From contig QHTE01000053.1 of assembly GCA_003220685.1 (NCBI GenBank), forward strand, positions 107,257-171,256: a stretch of 64,000 nucleotides of DNA, read 5' to 3'. Within the stretch, counting starts at the first letter, position 1, and the number at the start of each line of letters is the position of its first letter. The DNA comes from Candidatus Rokuibacteriota bacterium (lineage in GTDB: Bacteria > Methylomirabilota > Methylomirabilia > Rokubacteriales > CSP1-6). Both the position numbers and the translations under genes were made by a program. This document shows, one piece after another, positions 34,880 through 43,133 of this stretch. Below the pieces are notes generated by a model. The model ran no database searches. It had not been told where the DNA came from and saw only the letters and a program-made list of their open reading frames with translations.

Positions 34880-35983
34880 TCAGGCCTTCTGGACCACCTT
34901 CTTGTGGACCATCTCGACGTTCTGTCCGACGCGATCGCGATACCGTCCGAGCGGATACTTCGACATCCCGGCCTCGTATTTCGCCGCGAGCTGGTCGCCG
35001 ATCTTGGTCTGCATCTCGGCCAGGGTGGCGCCTTCGGCCGAGGCCTTCTTCACCGCCGCGATCAGGTCGCTGAGATAGCCGCGGAAGAACGCAAGATGGC
35101 TCTTGGGCCGGACCTCGCCGTGCCCGGGAATGATCGACGCGAAATCGAGCTTCTCGACGGCGGTCAGCGTCTGGACCCAGTCCTCGGGGTAGCCGTCGTT
35201 CAGGAACGGCATCCAGTCGATCAGCGCGTCGCCGGTGGCGATGACCTTCTCCTTCGGCAGGTAGGTGTAGAGGTCGCCGTTGGTGTGGCCCCGGCCGAGC
35301 ACGTGCAGCTGGATCTCACGGCCGCCTTCCTTCAGGGTCAACGTCGTAGCGACCGTGCGCGTCGGCAGGGTCGGCTTCATCGACTTGAGCTCTTGCAAAA
35401 AGGACTCGGCCTGCCGCAGGTTGGACTCGAGGTTCTGCTTCTTCTGCGGATCCGCTTCCTTCTGGATATCGGCCTTCAGCTTGTCGATCTCACCGGGCAT
35501 GTTCGCGATCTGCTTCTCGATGTAGGGGACGCCGCCCACGCCGGCGTCCGGTTTGCCCAGGTTCTCCTTGGTCTTGTCGCTGGCGATGATCTCGAGCTTG
35601 GGGTTCGTCGCCGCGTACGACTCGTTGCCCTGCCAGTGGTCCCAGTGGAAGTGCGTGTTGATGACCTTGACCACCGGCTTCTTGGTGAGCCCCTGGATCT
35701 GCTGGTACATCACGCGCGACGCCGACGGCTTGGAGTGCGAGTCGACGACCACGACGCCGTCGTCGGTCAGGATCACCGCCGCGTTGCAGTTCACCTTGTA
35801 CCGGGTGGCCGCGATGGCGCCGTAGACGCCGTCGGCGACTTTCTTGAGCTCGAAGAGCTCCTTGTCGGCGGTCTGAGCGTGGGCGGCCACGGTACAGCAG
35901 AGCTCGTGGGGATCGAGAGTGTGCACCGCCGCGGCCGCGAGACCCATCTGGGCGAGAACCTGTCGACGCGTCCATGTCGCCAT
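34880..35983 (-). CDS. Tat-exported MBL-fold metallo-hydrolase
   Basis: A 367-residue metallo-beta-lactamase-fold enzyme. ATG at 35983, after 'GGAGGAGGACGTC'. 'TRRQVLAQMGLAAAAV' is a twin-arginine signal. Metal motif 'NTHFHWDHWQGNE' (HxHxDH), 'GRGHTNGDLY', 'IATGDALID' and 'IIPGHGEV' are all present. Between the second and third motifs lies a charged helical insert of about 60 residues ('KLKADIQKEADPQKKQNLE'), shared with the truncated gene at 63523. A quinoprotein relay or hydrolase role in the periplasm is possible. Confidence 0.9.
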   Translation of the reverse strand: MATWTRRQVLAQMGLAAAAVHTLDPHELCCTVAAHAQTADKELFELKKVADGVYGAIAATRYKVNCNAAVILTDDGVVVVDSHSKPSASRVMYQQIQGLTKKPVVKVINTHFHWDHWQGNESYAATNPKLEIIASDKTKENLGKPDAGVGGVPYIEKQIANMPGEIDKLKADIQKEADPQKKQNLESNLRQAESFLQELKSMKPTLPTRTVATTLTLKEGGREIQLHVLGRGHTNGDLYTYLPKEKVIATGDALIDWMPFLNDGYPEDWVQTLTAVEKLDFASIIPGHGEVRPKSHLAFFRGYLSDLIAAVKKASAEGATLAEMQTKIGDQLAAKYEAGMSKYPLGRYRDRVGQNVEMVHKKVVQKA

Positions 35984-36004
35984 GACGTCCTCCTCCTTTT
36001 GATG

Positions 36005-36120
36005 ATGGGGGGGCCTCGAAGGGCCCCCCAAGCCCCCGCGCTCGGAGACGGCCCAGCCAAGCTGGGACGCCCCTCGAGATCGCTTCGCGGTTTGGGGCCC
36101 TCGAAAATCCCCCAAGCCCG
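36005..36120. repeat. Dispersed intergenic repeat (family B), copy 1
   Basis: Between the FMN dehydrogenase and metallo-hydrolase genes. It holds G-run/C-run hairpins (GGGGGGCC-TCGAAG-GGCCCCCC) and the blocks 'CCCCGCGCTCGGAGACGGCC', 'CCCCTCGAGATCGCTTCGCG' and 'TTTGGGGCCCTCGA'. The same blocks occur in reverse order and orientation at 44650-44744. It also forms the 5' leader of the metallo-hydrolase gene. Confidence 0.85.
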
Positions 36121-36134
36121 CTCACTCCACGGTG

Positions 36135-37187
36135 CTAATCCGCCCTGAAGATCAGGTCGGGCTTGAGGTCGGAGATTTTGGTGCGACCGCAGAGACCCAT
36201 CGCGACGTGCAGCTGATCGCGCAGAATCTCGAAGACGCGCGCGACGCCCTCGGCGCCGTCGGCGGCGAGGCCCCAGAGCGCGGTCCGGCCGAGCAGGACG
36301 ACCTTGGCCCCGCGCGCCAGGCCCTTGATCACGTCGGTGCCCTTCGTGAAGCCGCCGTCGATGACGATCTCGGCGCGGCCGGCGACCGCGTCGACGATGG
36401 GTGGCAGCGCCTCGATGGACGACTGCGTGTGATCGAGCTGGCGGCCGCCGTGGTTCGAGACCCAGATGAGCTTCACGCCCATCTCGGCGGCCCGGCGCGC
36501 GTCCGCGACCGTGAGAATGCCCTTGAGCCCGACCGGGAGCTTCGTCGTCTTCATGAGCCACTCGACGTCGGCCCAGGTCAGACGCATCTGATAGTCGGGC
36601 ATCGGGCCGCGCGGGTTCGGCGCGATCTCCATGGCCTTGCGCGGGCTCCAGCGCGCGAGGGTGTCGCGCTCGCGGCGGCTGTAGTGCTGGGTGTCGACGG
36701 TCAGCGCGACGGCCTTGTATCCCGACATCTCGACGCGCTTGAGGAGCTCAGCCACCCAGCCGCGGTCGCCGTGGTGATAGAGCTGGAACATCTGCGGCGC
36801 TCCGCCCGCGCGCGCGACGTCCTCGACGGGCCAGCCGGTGGCGCCGGAGAGCCACTGCAGAATGTCCCCCTTGCCGGCGCCGCGGGCCATCTCCACATCG
36901 CCCTCGGGATGGAAGAGCACAAGGCCGCCCATCGGCGCGATGCCGACCGGTGCCGAGAGCGGCACGCCGAGAAGGCTCGTGCGCAGGTCGATATCGCGCA
37001 CGTCGACGAGGACGTTCTGCGCGATGGCGAGTCGGTCCAGATGGCGCTTGTTGCGGCGCAGGGTCGCTTCCGACTCGCTGCCGCCGTCGCCGAAGTTCCA
37101 CGCTTCACGGGCGAGCCGCGCCCGGGCGGCGCGGCGAATCTCGGGGAGTGTCGCGAACGGACGGGGGAATTCCCGGGTCTGGCTCAT
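36135..37187 (-). CDS. FMN-dependent alpha-hydroxy-acid oxidase/dehydrogenase
   Basis: A 350-residue TIM-barrel flavoprotein of the L-lactate dehydrogenase/glycolate oxidase family. The active-site His/Arg is in 'WVSNHGGRQLDHTQSSIEAL', FMN phosphate binding in 'EIVIDGGFTKGTDVIKGLA' and 'VVLLGRTALWGL'. It oxidises an L-2-hydroxyacid to the 2-oxoacid. The start follows no strong ribosome site. Divergent from the LVIVD gene at 37262. Confidence 0.9.
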   Translation of the reverse strand: MSQTREFPRPFATLPEIRRAARARLAREAWNFGDGGSESEATLRRNKRHLDRLAIAQNVLVDVRDIDLRTSLLGVPLSAPVGIAPMGGLVLFHPEGDVEMARGAGKGDILQWLSGATGWPVEDVARAGGAPQMFQLYHHGDRGWVAELLKRVEMSGYKAVALTVDTQHYSRRERDTLARWSPRKAMEIAPNPRGPMPDYQMRLTWADVEWLMKTTKLPVGLKGILTVADARRAAEMGVKLIWVSNHGGRQLDHTQSSIEALPPIVDAVAGRAEIVIDGGFTKGTDVIKGLARGAKVVLLGRTALWGLAADGAEGVARVFEILRDQLHVAMGLCGRTKISDLKPDLIFRAD

Positions 37188-37261
37188 GGCGCAGTACTAT
37201 ACGCCAGTCGCTGACCCGAGTCTTGGTACACTGCAGCGACTTCCGCAGGAAGGGAGACGGC

Positions 37262-38421
37262 ATGAGTGGCAACGGCACTAGCGCCAGAGGCGTGCGGCAG
37301 GTCGGCTACTTCGATTGCGCCGGCGGCGGGCAGGTGGTCGTCGACGGACGGGTGGCGTTCGTCGCGCACATGAAGGCACCGCACGGCACCACCGTCGTCG
37401 ACGTCAGCGATCCATCGCGGCCGCGCCAGCTCGCCTCGATCGAAGTGGAGCCCGGCACGCACTCGCACAAGGTGCGCGCGGGCAACGGTCTCATGCTCGT
37501 GAACCGGGAGGCGCACGGTGGCCCGGCGCGTCGCCCAACGCGCCGCGCGGCCTCGGCATCTACGAGGTGTCGAACCCGAGCTGGCCGCGCGAGATCACGC
37601 TTTGGAAGAGCGGCGGGACCGGCGTGCACCGCTTCACCTTCGACGGCCGCTACGCTTATGGCTCACCGGAGATGGACGGGTATGTCGGCAACATCGTGAT
37701 GATCCTCGACCTCGCCGACCCGAGCCGTCCTCAGGAAGTCGGACGCTGGTGGATGCCCGGGCAGTGGACGGCCGGCGGTGAGACGCCCACGTGGTCGGGG
37801 CGCCAGCACCGCTGCCATCATCCGATCCGTGAGGGCAACCGCCTCTACGTCAGCTACTGGCACGGCGGCTTCGTCATCCTCGACATCGAGGACATGGCCA
37901 AGCCGCGCTTCGTCTCCGGACTCGATTGGAGCCCGCCGTTCCTGACGCCGACCCACACGGCGCTGCCGGTACCGTTTCCGCTCCACGGCCGCAAGGTGAT
38001 GCTGGTCGCCGACGAGGACGTAGCCAAGCTCGCTCAGGGGCCGCCCTCGTTTCTCTGGCTGGTGGACATCTCCGATGAAAAGAAGCCCGTGCCCTTCGCG
38101 AGCTTCCAGGTGGACACCGACGGGCAGCCGCAGCCGGAGTTCACGGGCTGCCACCAGCCGTGCGAGAAGATCACCAGCACTGAGATTCCCGTGGCGTGGT
38201 TCGCCCACGGCCTGCGCATCGTGGACATCGCGAACCCGCACGCGCCGCGCGAGGTGGGCCACTTCCTGCCGCCGGTGCCCGAGGGATCGTCGCGCGTCTG
38301 CAGCAACGACGTGTGCGTGGACGAGCGCGGTCTAATGTACCTGGTGGACCGCGGCCGCGGTGTGCACATCCTCGAGCGCGTGCGCGATGACGGTGGCCGC
38401 GAGGCGCCTGATGCCCGATAG
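37262..38421 (+). pseudogene. LVIVD/beta-propeller protein with a single-base frameshift
   Basis: The frame from the ATG at 37262 ('QVGYFDCAGGGQVVVDG', 'VDVSDPSRPRQLASI', 'HSHKVRAGNGLMLVNRE') is continued after about 37515-37540 in another frame ('NAPRGLGIYEVSNPSWP', 'VMILDLADPSRPQEV', 'HGLRIVDIANPHAPREVG'). Length is one base short of a multiple of three, so one base is missing near 'GGTGGCCCGGCGCG'. The repeated V-D-[IV]-[SD]-x-P units are LVIVD repeats of a beta-propeller. About 386 codons when repaired. It overlaps proS by 11 bases. Could be a sequencing error rather than decay. Confidence 0.75.
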
Positions 38422-39850
38422 CCTGCCGACGCGCCAGCAGGACTTCAACGAGTGGTACAACCAGCTCGTGCTGCGCGCGGATCTGGCGGACTACGCGCCC
38501 GTGCGCGGCTGCATGATCGTCAAGCCGTACGGCTGGGCGCTCTGGGAAAACATCCAGGGTGCGCTCGACCGGCGCTTCAAGGCCACCGGCCACGTGAACG
38601 CGGCGTTCCCGCTGTTCATCCCGAAGTCGTTCCTCGAGAAGGAGAAGCAGCACGTCGAGGGATTCTCGCCCGAGCTGGCCGTGGTCACGATCGGCGGCGG
38701 CGAGGAGCTGACCGAGCCCCTGGTGGTGCGGCCGACCTCGGAGACGATCATCGGCCACGCGTACGCCCAGTGGATCAAGTCGTATCGCGACCTGCCGGTG
38801 CTGATCAATCAGTGGAACAGCGTCGTGCGCTGGGAGCTCCGCACCAAGCTCTTCCTGCGCACGCTCGAGTTCTGGTGGCAGGAGGGCCACACCGCGCACG
38901 CGACCTACGAGGAGGCCGAGGCCGAGACGCGCCAGATGCTCGACGTCTATACCGACTTCGCCGTCAACGAGGCCGCGGTGCCGGTCATCCCGGGCGTCAA
39001 GTCGCCGTCCGAAAAGTTCGCCGGCGCGCTCCACTCCTACACGATCGAGGCGATGATGGGCGACAAGCGGGCGCTGCAGGCCGGCACGTCGCACAACCTC
39101 GGCCAGAACTTCGCGAAGGCATTCAACATCCAGTATCTCGACCGCGACAACCAGCTCCAGTACTGCTGGACGACGTCGTGGGGTCTGTCCACGCGCTTCA
39201 TCGGCGCCATCATCATGGTCCACGGCGACGATCAGGGGTTGATCCTGCCGCCGCGCCTGGCGCCGCACCAGGTCGTCGTCGTCCCGATCTACCGGAGCGA
39301 CGCCGAGCGCTCGTCGGTGCTGGAAGCCGCGGGGCGTGTGAAGACTCAGCTGGCGACGGGCGCCGTGCGGGTGCGCCTCGACGAGCGCGAAGGCGTGACG
39401 CCGGGCTTCAAGTTCAACGACTGGGAGATGCGCGGTGTGCCGTTGCGCATCGAGATCGGCCCGCGCGACGTGGAGAAGCGCTCGGTGGTCCTGGCCCGGC
39501 GCGACACGCCGGGGAAGGCCGGCAAGTCGTCCGCGCCGGAAGAAGGGCTCATCGGCGCCGTGACGGCCGCCCTCGAGTCGATCCAGAAATCGATGTACGA
39601 GCGCGCCCAGTCGTTCCTGCACGCCAACACCGCCGAGCCGAGGAGCTACGACGAGTTCAAGCAGGCGGTCGAGGCCGGGCTGTTCTGTCGGGTCTGGTGG
39701 TCGGGCGACGACGAGCGCGAGGCGACGATCAAGGAGGAGACGAAGGCGACGATCCGCTGCATCCCGCTCGAGCAGCCGGGCGGCGAAGGGATCTGCATCG
39801 GCACCGGCCGCCCGGCCAAGCAGGTAGCGATCTTCGGTCGGGCGTACTGA
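38411..39850 (+). CDS. proS: Proline--tRNA ligase, archaeal/eukaryotic-like type
   Basis: A 479-residue class II synthetase. Motif 1/2 region 'PLVVRPTSETIIGHAYAQWI' and 'NSVVRWELRTKLFLRTLEFW', proline pocket 'WWQEGHTAHATYEEA', motif 3-like 'IIMVHGDDQGLILPPRLAPH'. A C-terminal anticodon domain and an extra C-terminal region (to 'IFGRAY') follow. The layout lacks the INS editing domain of ordinary bacterial ProRS, so it is the short ProRS type 3. ATG at 38411 overlaps the preceding gene. Essential: charges tRNA-Pro. Confidence 0.93.
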   Translation: MPDSLPTRQQDFNEWYNQLVLRADLADYAPVRGCMIVKPYGWALWENIQGALDRRFKATGHVNAAFPLFIPKSFLEKEKQHVEGFSPELAVVTIGGGEELTEPLVVRPTSETIIGHAYAQWIKSYRDLPVLINQWNSVVRWELRTKLFLRTLEFWWQEGHTAHATYEEAEAETRQMLDVYTDFAVNEAAVPVIPGVKSPSEKFAGALHSYTIEAMMGDKRALQAGTSHNLGQNFAKAFNIQYLDRDNQLQYCWTTSWGLSTRFIGAIIMVHGDDQGLILPPRLAPHQVVVVPIYRSDAERSSVLEAAGRVKTQLATGAVRVRLDEREGVTPGFKFNDWEMRGVPLRIEIGPRDVEKRSVVLARRDTPGKAGKSSAPEEGLIGAVTAALESIQKSMYERAQSFLHANTAEPRSYDEFKQAVEAGLFCRVWWSGDDEREATIKEETKATIRCIPLEQPGGEGICIGTGRPAKQVAIFGRAY

Positions 39851-39913
39851 CCCGACCGCTGTGACTGCTGCCCGGGCGCTCGCAGAGCCGCGCCGCCAGC
39901 TACGACCGCGACG

Positions 39914-40108
39914 CTAGGTCGCGACGGCGACGCGGGTCACCGACGCGAGCGGAAGCCGCACCGACTCGGTGCACGCCAGGCAGGAGAAATGGAGCTCCTG
40001 CGAGTCGCGCGCGGTCAGCACCATCCTCTGAGAGCACTTCGCGTGGTGGATGCCGCCATCGAGCGCCCAGTACACGCTCTCGGTTGCAACGGATGCCGTG
40101 ACGTCCAT
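39914..40108 (-). CDS. Small Cys-containing protein of unknown function
   Basis: A 64-residue protein. ATG at 40108 after 'CCGGAGGCTTGGGA'. Cys and His residues in 'GGIHHAKCSQRM' and 'LHFSCLACTESV' (C-x-x-C) suggest a small zinc-ribbon fold. No known name. A palindrome and a hairpin lie upstream of it. Confidence 0.5.
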   Translation of the reverse strand: MDVTASVATESVYWALDGGIHHAKCSQRMVLTARDSQELHFSCLACTESVRLPLASVTRVAVAT

Positions 40109-40149
40109 TCCCAAGCCTCCGGAAAATGCTCAGGCGAAACTCGTGCCAA

Positions 40150-40164
40150 CGTCACGGCGTGACG
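40150..40164. promoter_or_regulatory. Palindrome upstream of the small zinc-ribbon-like gene
   Basis: CGTCACG-G-CGTGACG, a perfect 7-bp inverted repeat with a one-base centre, 42 bases upstream of the start at 40108 (minus strand). It is a possible operator. No regulator gene is adjacent. Confidence 0.35.
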
Positions 40165-40206
40165 GAAGGCTTCCGCGATCAATAGTTACCGGCGCGCCGC
40201 GACGGC

Positions 40207-40223
40207 CCGCCCTGTAAGGGCGG
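40207..40223. terminator. Small hairpin between the EamA remnant and the small gene
   Basis: CCGCCCT-GTA-AGGGCGG, a 7-bp GC stem with a 3-base loop, downstream of the broken EamA gene (minus strand). No T-run follows on either side, so termination would be rho-assisted at best. Confidence 0.3.
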
Positions 40224-40257
40224 TCACAGAGGCTGGAAATGTTTACTCAGTCCCGGC

Positions 40258-40607
40258 CTACCGTTTGAATCCGAGGATCAGGACCCCGGCGGCGACCATG
40301 AGGATGCCGACCCACTCCCGAGCCGTGGGACGCTCGCCCAGGAACGACGCGTCGCCGACCTCGAGGGCGCGGAAGTAGCAGACCCAGGAGGCGCCGGTAG
40401 CCACCCCGGACAGTACCAGGAAGCCCGGTGTGGGCGCGAGGGCGAGTGGGTCGCTCCACTTGCCGGTGGCGTACACGAAGCCGCCGAGGACGACGATGAT
40501 GACCGCCGTGCGACCCCCTCGAGCCCGAGCTTGGCGAAGATCGCCGTCAGCGCCGCGAACACCGCGGACCAGAGCGCCCAGTAGAACCACTGCGTGTCGC
40601 TCGCCAT
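40258..40607 (-). pseudogene. EamA/DMT transporter with internal deletions and a frameshift
   Basis: The start in one frame ('WALWSAVFAALTAIFAKLGL') and the rest in another ('TAVIIVVLGGFVYATGKW', 'GFLVLSGVATGASWVCYFRA', 'LGERPTAREWVGILMVAAGV') together match a single-EamA-domain exporter of about 140 residues. Two segments are missing: about 8 residues after 'LEGV' (with frame change near 40512) and about 24 after 'LEVGDAS' (in frame). With both lost, a working transporter is unlikely. Confidence 0.75.
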
Positions 40608-40617
40608 GCTGACGGAG

Positions 40618-41514
40618 CTACCGGCGCCGGGCCGGCAGCACGTGAGTCTCGAAATGCCGGGGAAGCACCACCCGAGTCCGCGGTGACACCGCCTTGACCT
40701 CCTTCACGAACAGCGCCGCCTCGCGGAGGCGTTGGTCCTGCGGCGCCCCGTACGGGAGCGACTGTTCGTCCCAGTGCGTCGCGAAGACCAGCCGTGGGCG
40801 ACCCAGCGCCCGCATCAGGCGGCCCGTGTAGTCGTGAATCTCGAGCCGCTGGCGGGCCGCCGCGATGAGCGCAACGTCCGGTCGGAGCCCCTCGACCTCG
40901 CGCTCGATGTAGTTCATCGAGCCGAACCATAGAATGCGGTGGCCGGCCAGGCGGATCAGATAGGCGAGCGTCCCGCCCTCGACGTCGTTGCTCATGCGCC
41001 GCGGCCCGCTGAAGTCGCGCGGCACGACGCGGCCGTCGTAGTAATGCTTGCCGTTGAGCGCCGAGTGCAGGCTCGGGATGACCCTGATCGACAGGGCGCC
41101 GAACTCGTAATCCTCGCCTCCCCGCAAGGCGAGGAGCTGCGCCTCCGGCACCCCGCTGGCGCGGGCGAGAATGATCGTGCTCTCCGTGCCGATCACGGTC
41201 GCGCCCGTTTTGCGCGCGATATGCGGCATGTCGAGGCAGTGATTGAAATGCGAGTGCGAGATCAGGATGAAGTCGGCTCGCGTGATGCGCGCGTCGACGG
41301 CGGCGGTGTCCGAGACCAGCTCGTCGTCGGGCCCGAAGGCCCGCCGGGTGTCGCCCGGCAGCTCGGGTGTGTCGAGCAATCCGAAGCGCGAGCGATACCT
41401 GAGGCGCGAGAGATACGGATCGGTCAGGATCACCCGCTGGCCATCCGTGATCTCCCAGCCGGCGGCGCCGAGATGCGTCAGCCGCACCTCGGCGCCACGA
41501 CGCTCACGCTTCAC
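40618..41514 (-). CDS. MBL-fold protein with a degenerate metal site (UlaG/RomA-like)
   Basis: A 298-residue beta-lactamase-fold protein similar to UlaG/NAPE-PLD relatives ('VRLTHLGAAGWEITDGQRVI', 'ILTDPYLSRLRY'). The metal motif is 'ISHSHFNHCLD', with Asn where HxHxDH has Asp. The usual 'GDT' acid is also replaced ('LWFGSMNYIE'), while 'SLHSALNG' and 'FATHWDEQS' keep histidines. It may bind one metal or have lost catalysis. ATG/start is in 'GAGCGTCGTGGCGCC', uncertain by a few codons. Confidence 0.8.
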   Translation of the reverse strand: MKRERRGAEVRLTHLGAAGWEITDGQRVILTDPYLSRLRYRSRFGLLDTPELPGDTRRAFGPDDELVSDTAAVDARITRADFILISHSHFNHCLDMPHIARKTGATVIGTESTIILARASGVPEAQLLALRGGEDYEFGALSIRVIPSLHSALNGKHYYDGRVVPRDFSGPRRMSNDVEGGTLAYLIRLAGHRILWFGSMNYIEREVEGLRPDVALIAAARQRLEIHDYTGRLMRALGRPRLVFATHWDEQSLPYGAPQDQRLREAALFVKEVKAVSPRTRVVLPRHFETHVLPARRR

Positions 41515-41536
41515 GCGCTGCCCTGCTATGACCGCC

Positions 41537-41959
41537 TCAGCAGCAGCCGCCCGATCCGCCGGCCATCTTCCGCGGCTCGATCAGCTCGACCCGGACGTCG
41601 TCGGGCGCCCACATGAAGGCGATACGCGGCCCGTTGGGAACCTGTATCGGCCCTTCCAGCAGGCGGGCGCCGAGGCCCTCGAGCCGCGTGATGTCGGTCT
41701 CGAGGTGCGTCGAGTCGAAGCCGAAGTGCTCGAGCCCGTGGTGGGCGCTCGCGTCGCCCGGGCCCAGGCGCTCGCCGGTGCGCGCGCCGGAGATGTTCAC
41801 GGCCATCCCGCCGTCCTCGCTCTGGCAGCGGACGAAGCGATCGCCGAACACGCGCGTCTCGTCGCTCATGATCTTGAAGTTGAAGGCTCTCACGTACCAC
41901 TCGGCCGTCTTCCGCGGATCGGACGCCTTCAGGTGGATGTGGTTGATGCGGAACGCCAT
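41537..41959 (-). CDS. VOC/glyoxalase-family protein
   Basis: A 140-residue single VOC domain. ATG at 41959 after 'GAGAGGAGGCACC'. 'RINHIHLKASDPRKTAEWYV' starts it, with 'GLEHFGFDSTHLETDITRLE' and 'FMWAPDDVRVELIEPRKM' giving His and Glu ligands. It ends in Gly/Cys-rich 'GGSGGCC', an unusual tail. Substrate unknown. Probably one unit with the MBL gene downstream (22-base gap). Confidence 0.85.
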   Translation of the reverse strand: MAFRINHIHLKASDPRKTAEWYVRAFNFKIMSDETRVFGDRFVRCQSEDGGMAVNISGARTGERLGPGDASAHHGLEHFGFDSTHLETDITRLEGLGARLLEGPIQVPNGPRIAFMWAPDDVRVELIEPRKMAGGSGGCC

Positions 41960-42015
41960 GGTGCCTCCTCTCGTCGCTGACGCTATGAGCTGCTGCCGCG
42001 GGCACGATATTCCTC

Positions 42016-42078
42016 TCAGTACTCCTCGAAGCCGGCTGGATCGGTCACTTCGACCTCGGCGATGATGTAGGCGGGCAT
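42016..42078 (-). pseudogene. DUF1330 N-terminal remnant (20 codons)
   Basis: Reverse strand 'MPAYIIAEVEVTDPAGFEEY' is the exact opening of DUF1330 proteins (normally about 95 residues), with a ribosome site 'GGGAGACGAC'. It stops at TGA after FEEY, and the frame does not resume, so the body of the gene is missing. The VOC gene starts 57 bases further on. Confidence 0.65.
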
Positions 42079-42149
42079 GTCGTCTCCCTTCGGGTGATGA
42101 CGTCCAGGACCTCTCATATACACCGAAACCGAACAGAAAGGTGGCGGCG

Positions 42150-42938
42150 ATGGGACAGCTCGACGGACGGACGGTGCTCATCACCGGTGCGGCCCGTGGT
42201 ATCGGCGCGGCCTGCGCGCGGCGTCTCGCGGCCGACGGCGCCAGGCTCGTGCTGGCCGACCTCGATCCGGGCGTGGAAAAGGTGGCCGCCGAGCTCGGTC
42301 AGGTCGCGATCCGCGCGGATGTCACTCGGCGCGAGGACATCGAGCGCATGGTCGAAGAGCCGTACCGGCGCTGGGGTCGGCTCGACGTCCTCTTCAACAA
42401 CGCCGGCGTCATCCGCGTGCAGCCGATGCTCGACGTGACGGAAGACGAATGGGACCGCGTGATGACCGTCAATCTGCGCGCCGTGTTCTTCGTGCTGCAG
42501 TCGGTGAGCCGTCGCATGCTGCGCCAGGATCTGATCAAGGGCTCGGAGGTTCGCGGCAAGCTCGTCCAGACCGCGTCGATCGCCTCGTACCGCGGGGGCA
42601 ACCACCTGACGACACCGTACTTGGCCTCGAAGGCCGGAGTCGTGAGCCTCACGCGCTCGGCGGCCCAGGCGCTGGCGGGCGAGCGTATCACCTCGAATTG
42701 CGTCTGCCCCGGCGCGGTCGACACGGCCATGTGGGAGCAGATCGACCGGGAACTGGGCGCCCTCGAGGGACTGGCTCCGGGCGAGGCCTGGAAGCGTCGG
42801 ATTCGTGGCATCCCGCTCGGTCGAGCAGAGCGGCCCGAAGACGTCGCGAAGGTCGTCGCGTTCCTGGCCGGGCCCGACTCCGACTACATGACCGGCCAGG
42901 CGATCAACGTCGACGGCGGGCTGGTGATGGGCAACTGA
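42150..42938 (+). CDS. SDR-family oxidoreductase
   Basis: A 262-residue classical SDR. Cofactor loop 'LITGAARGIGAACARRLA', 'VLFNNAGVI', catalytic Ser in 'TASIASYRGG' and YxxxK in 'TPYLASKAGV'. End 'QAINVDGGLVMGN'. The start ATG at 42150 follows 'GAAAGGTGGCGGCG'; an in-frame GTG lies 9 bases before. Similar to, but not the same as, the SDRs at 18020 and 44752. Confidence 0.9.
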   Translation: MGQLDGRTVLITGAARGIGAACARRLAADGARLVLADLDPGVEKVAAELGQVAIRADVTRREDIERMVEEPYRRWGRLDVLFNNAGVIRVQPMLDVTEDEWDRVMTVNLRAVFFVLQSVSRRMLRQDLIKGSEVRGKLVQTASIASYRGGNHLTTPYLASKAGVVSLTRSAAQALAGERITSNCVCPGAVDTAMWEQIDRELGALEGLAPGEAWKRRIRGIPLGRAERPEDVAKVVAFLAGPDSDYMTGQAINVDGGLVMGN

Positions 42939-43133
42939 GGCAAATCGAGGCCCCCCATCCACACCGTCAAACTGTCCGACACGTTGTGACTCGCTGTCTC
43001 CGCCGCCCTGGCCGCGAGCGCGCGCACTCGTTGAAACGCTCGAAAATCTCGACGGCCGCTATTCCCGTGAATCTGGCATGCGGGCTGCTGTCTTCTTCTC
43101 CGTTTCGAGCCGCCAGATGGATAGGAGGGCGTC

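Noticed and set aside
42016-42018. TGA after FEEY in the DUF1330 remnant as another selenocysteine codon
   Set aside because: The frame after it ends within a few codons, no Cys occurs here in DUF1330 proteins, and there is no hairpin. It is a truncation.
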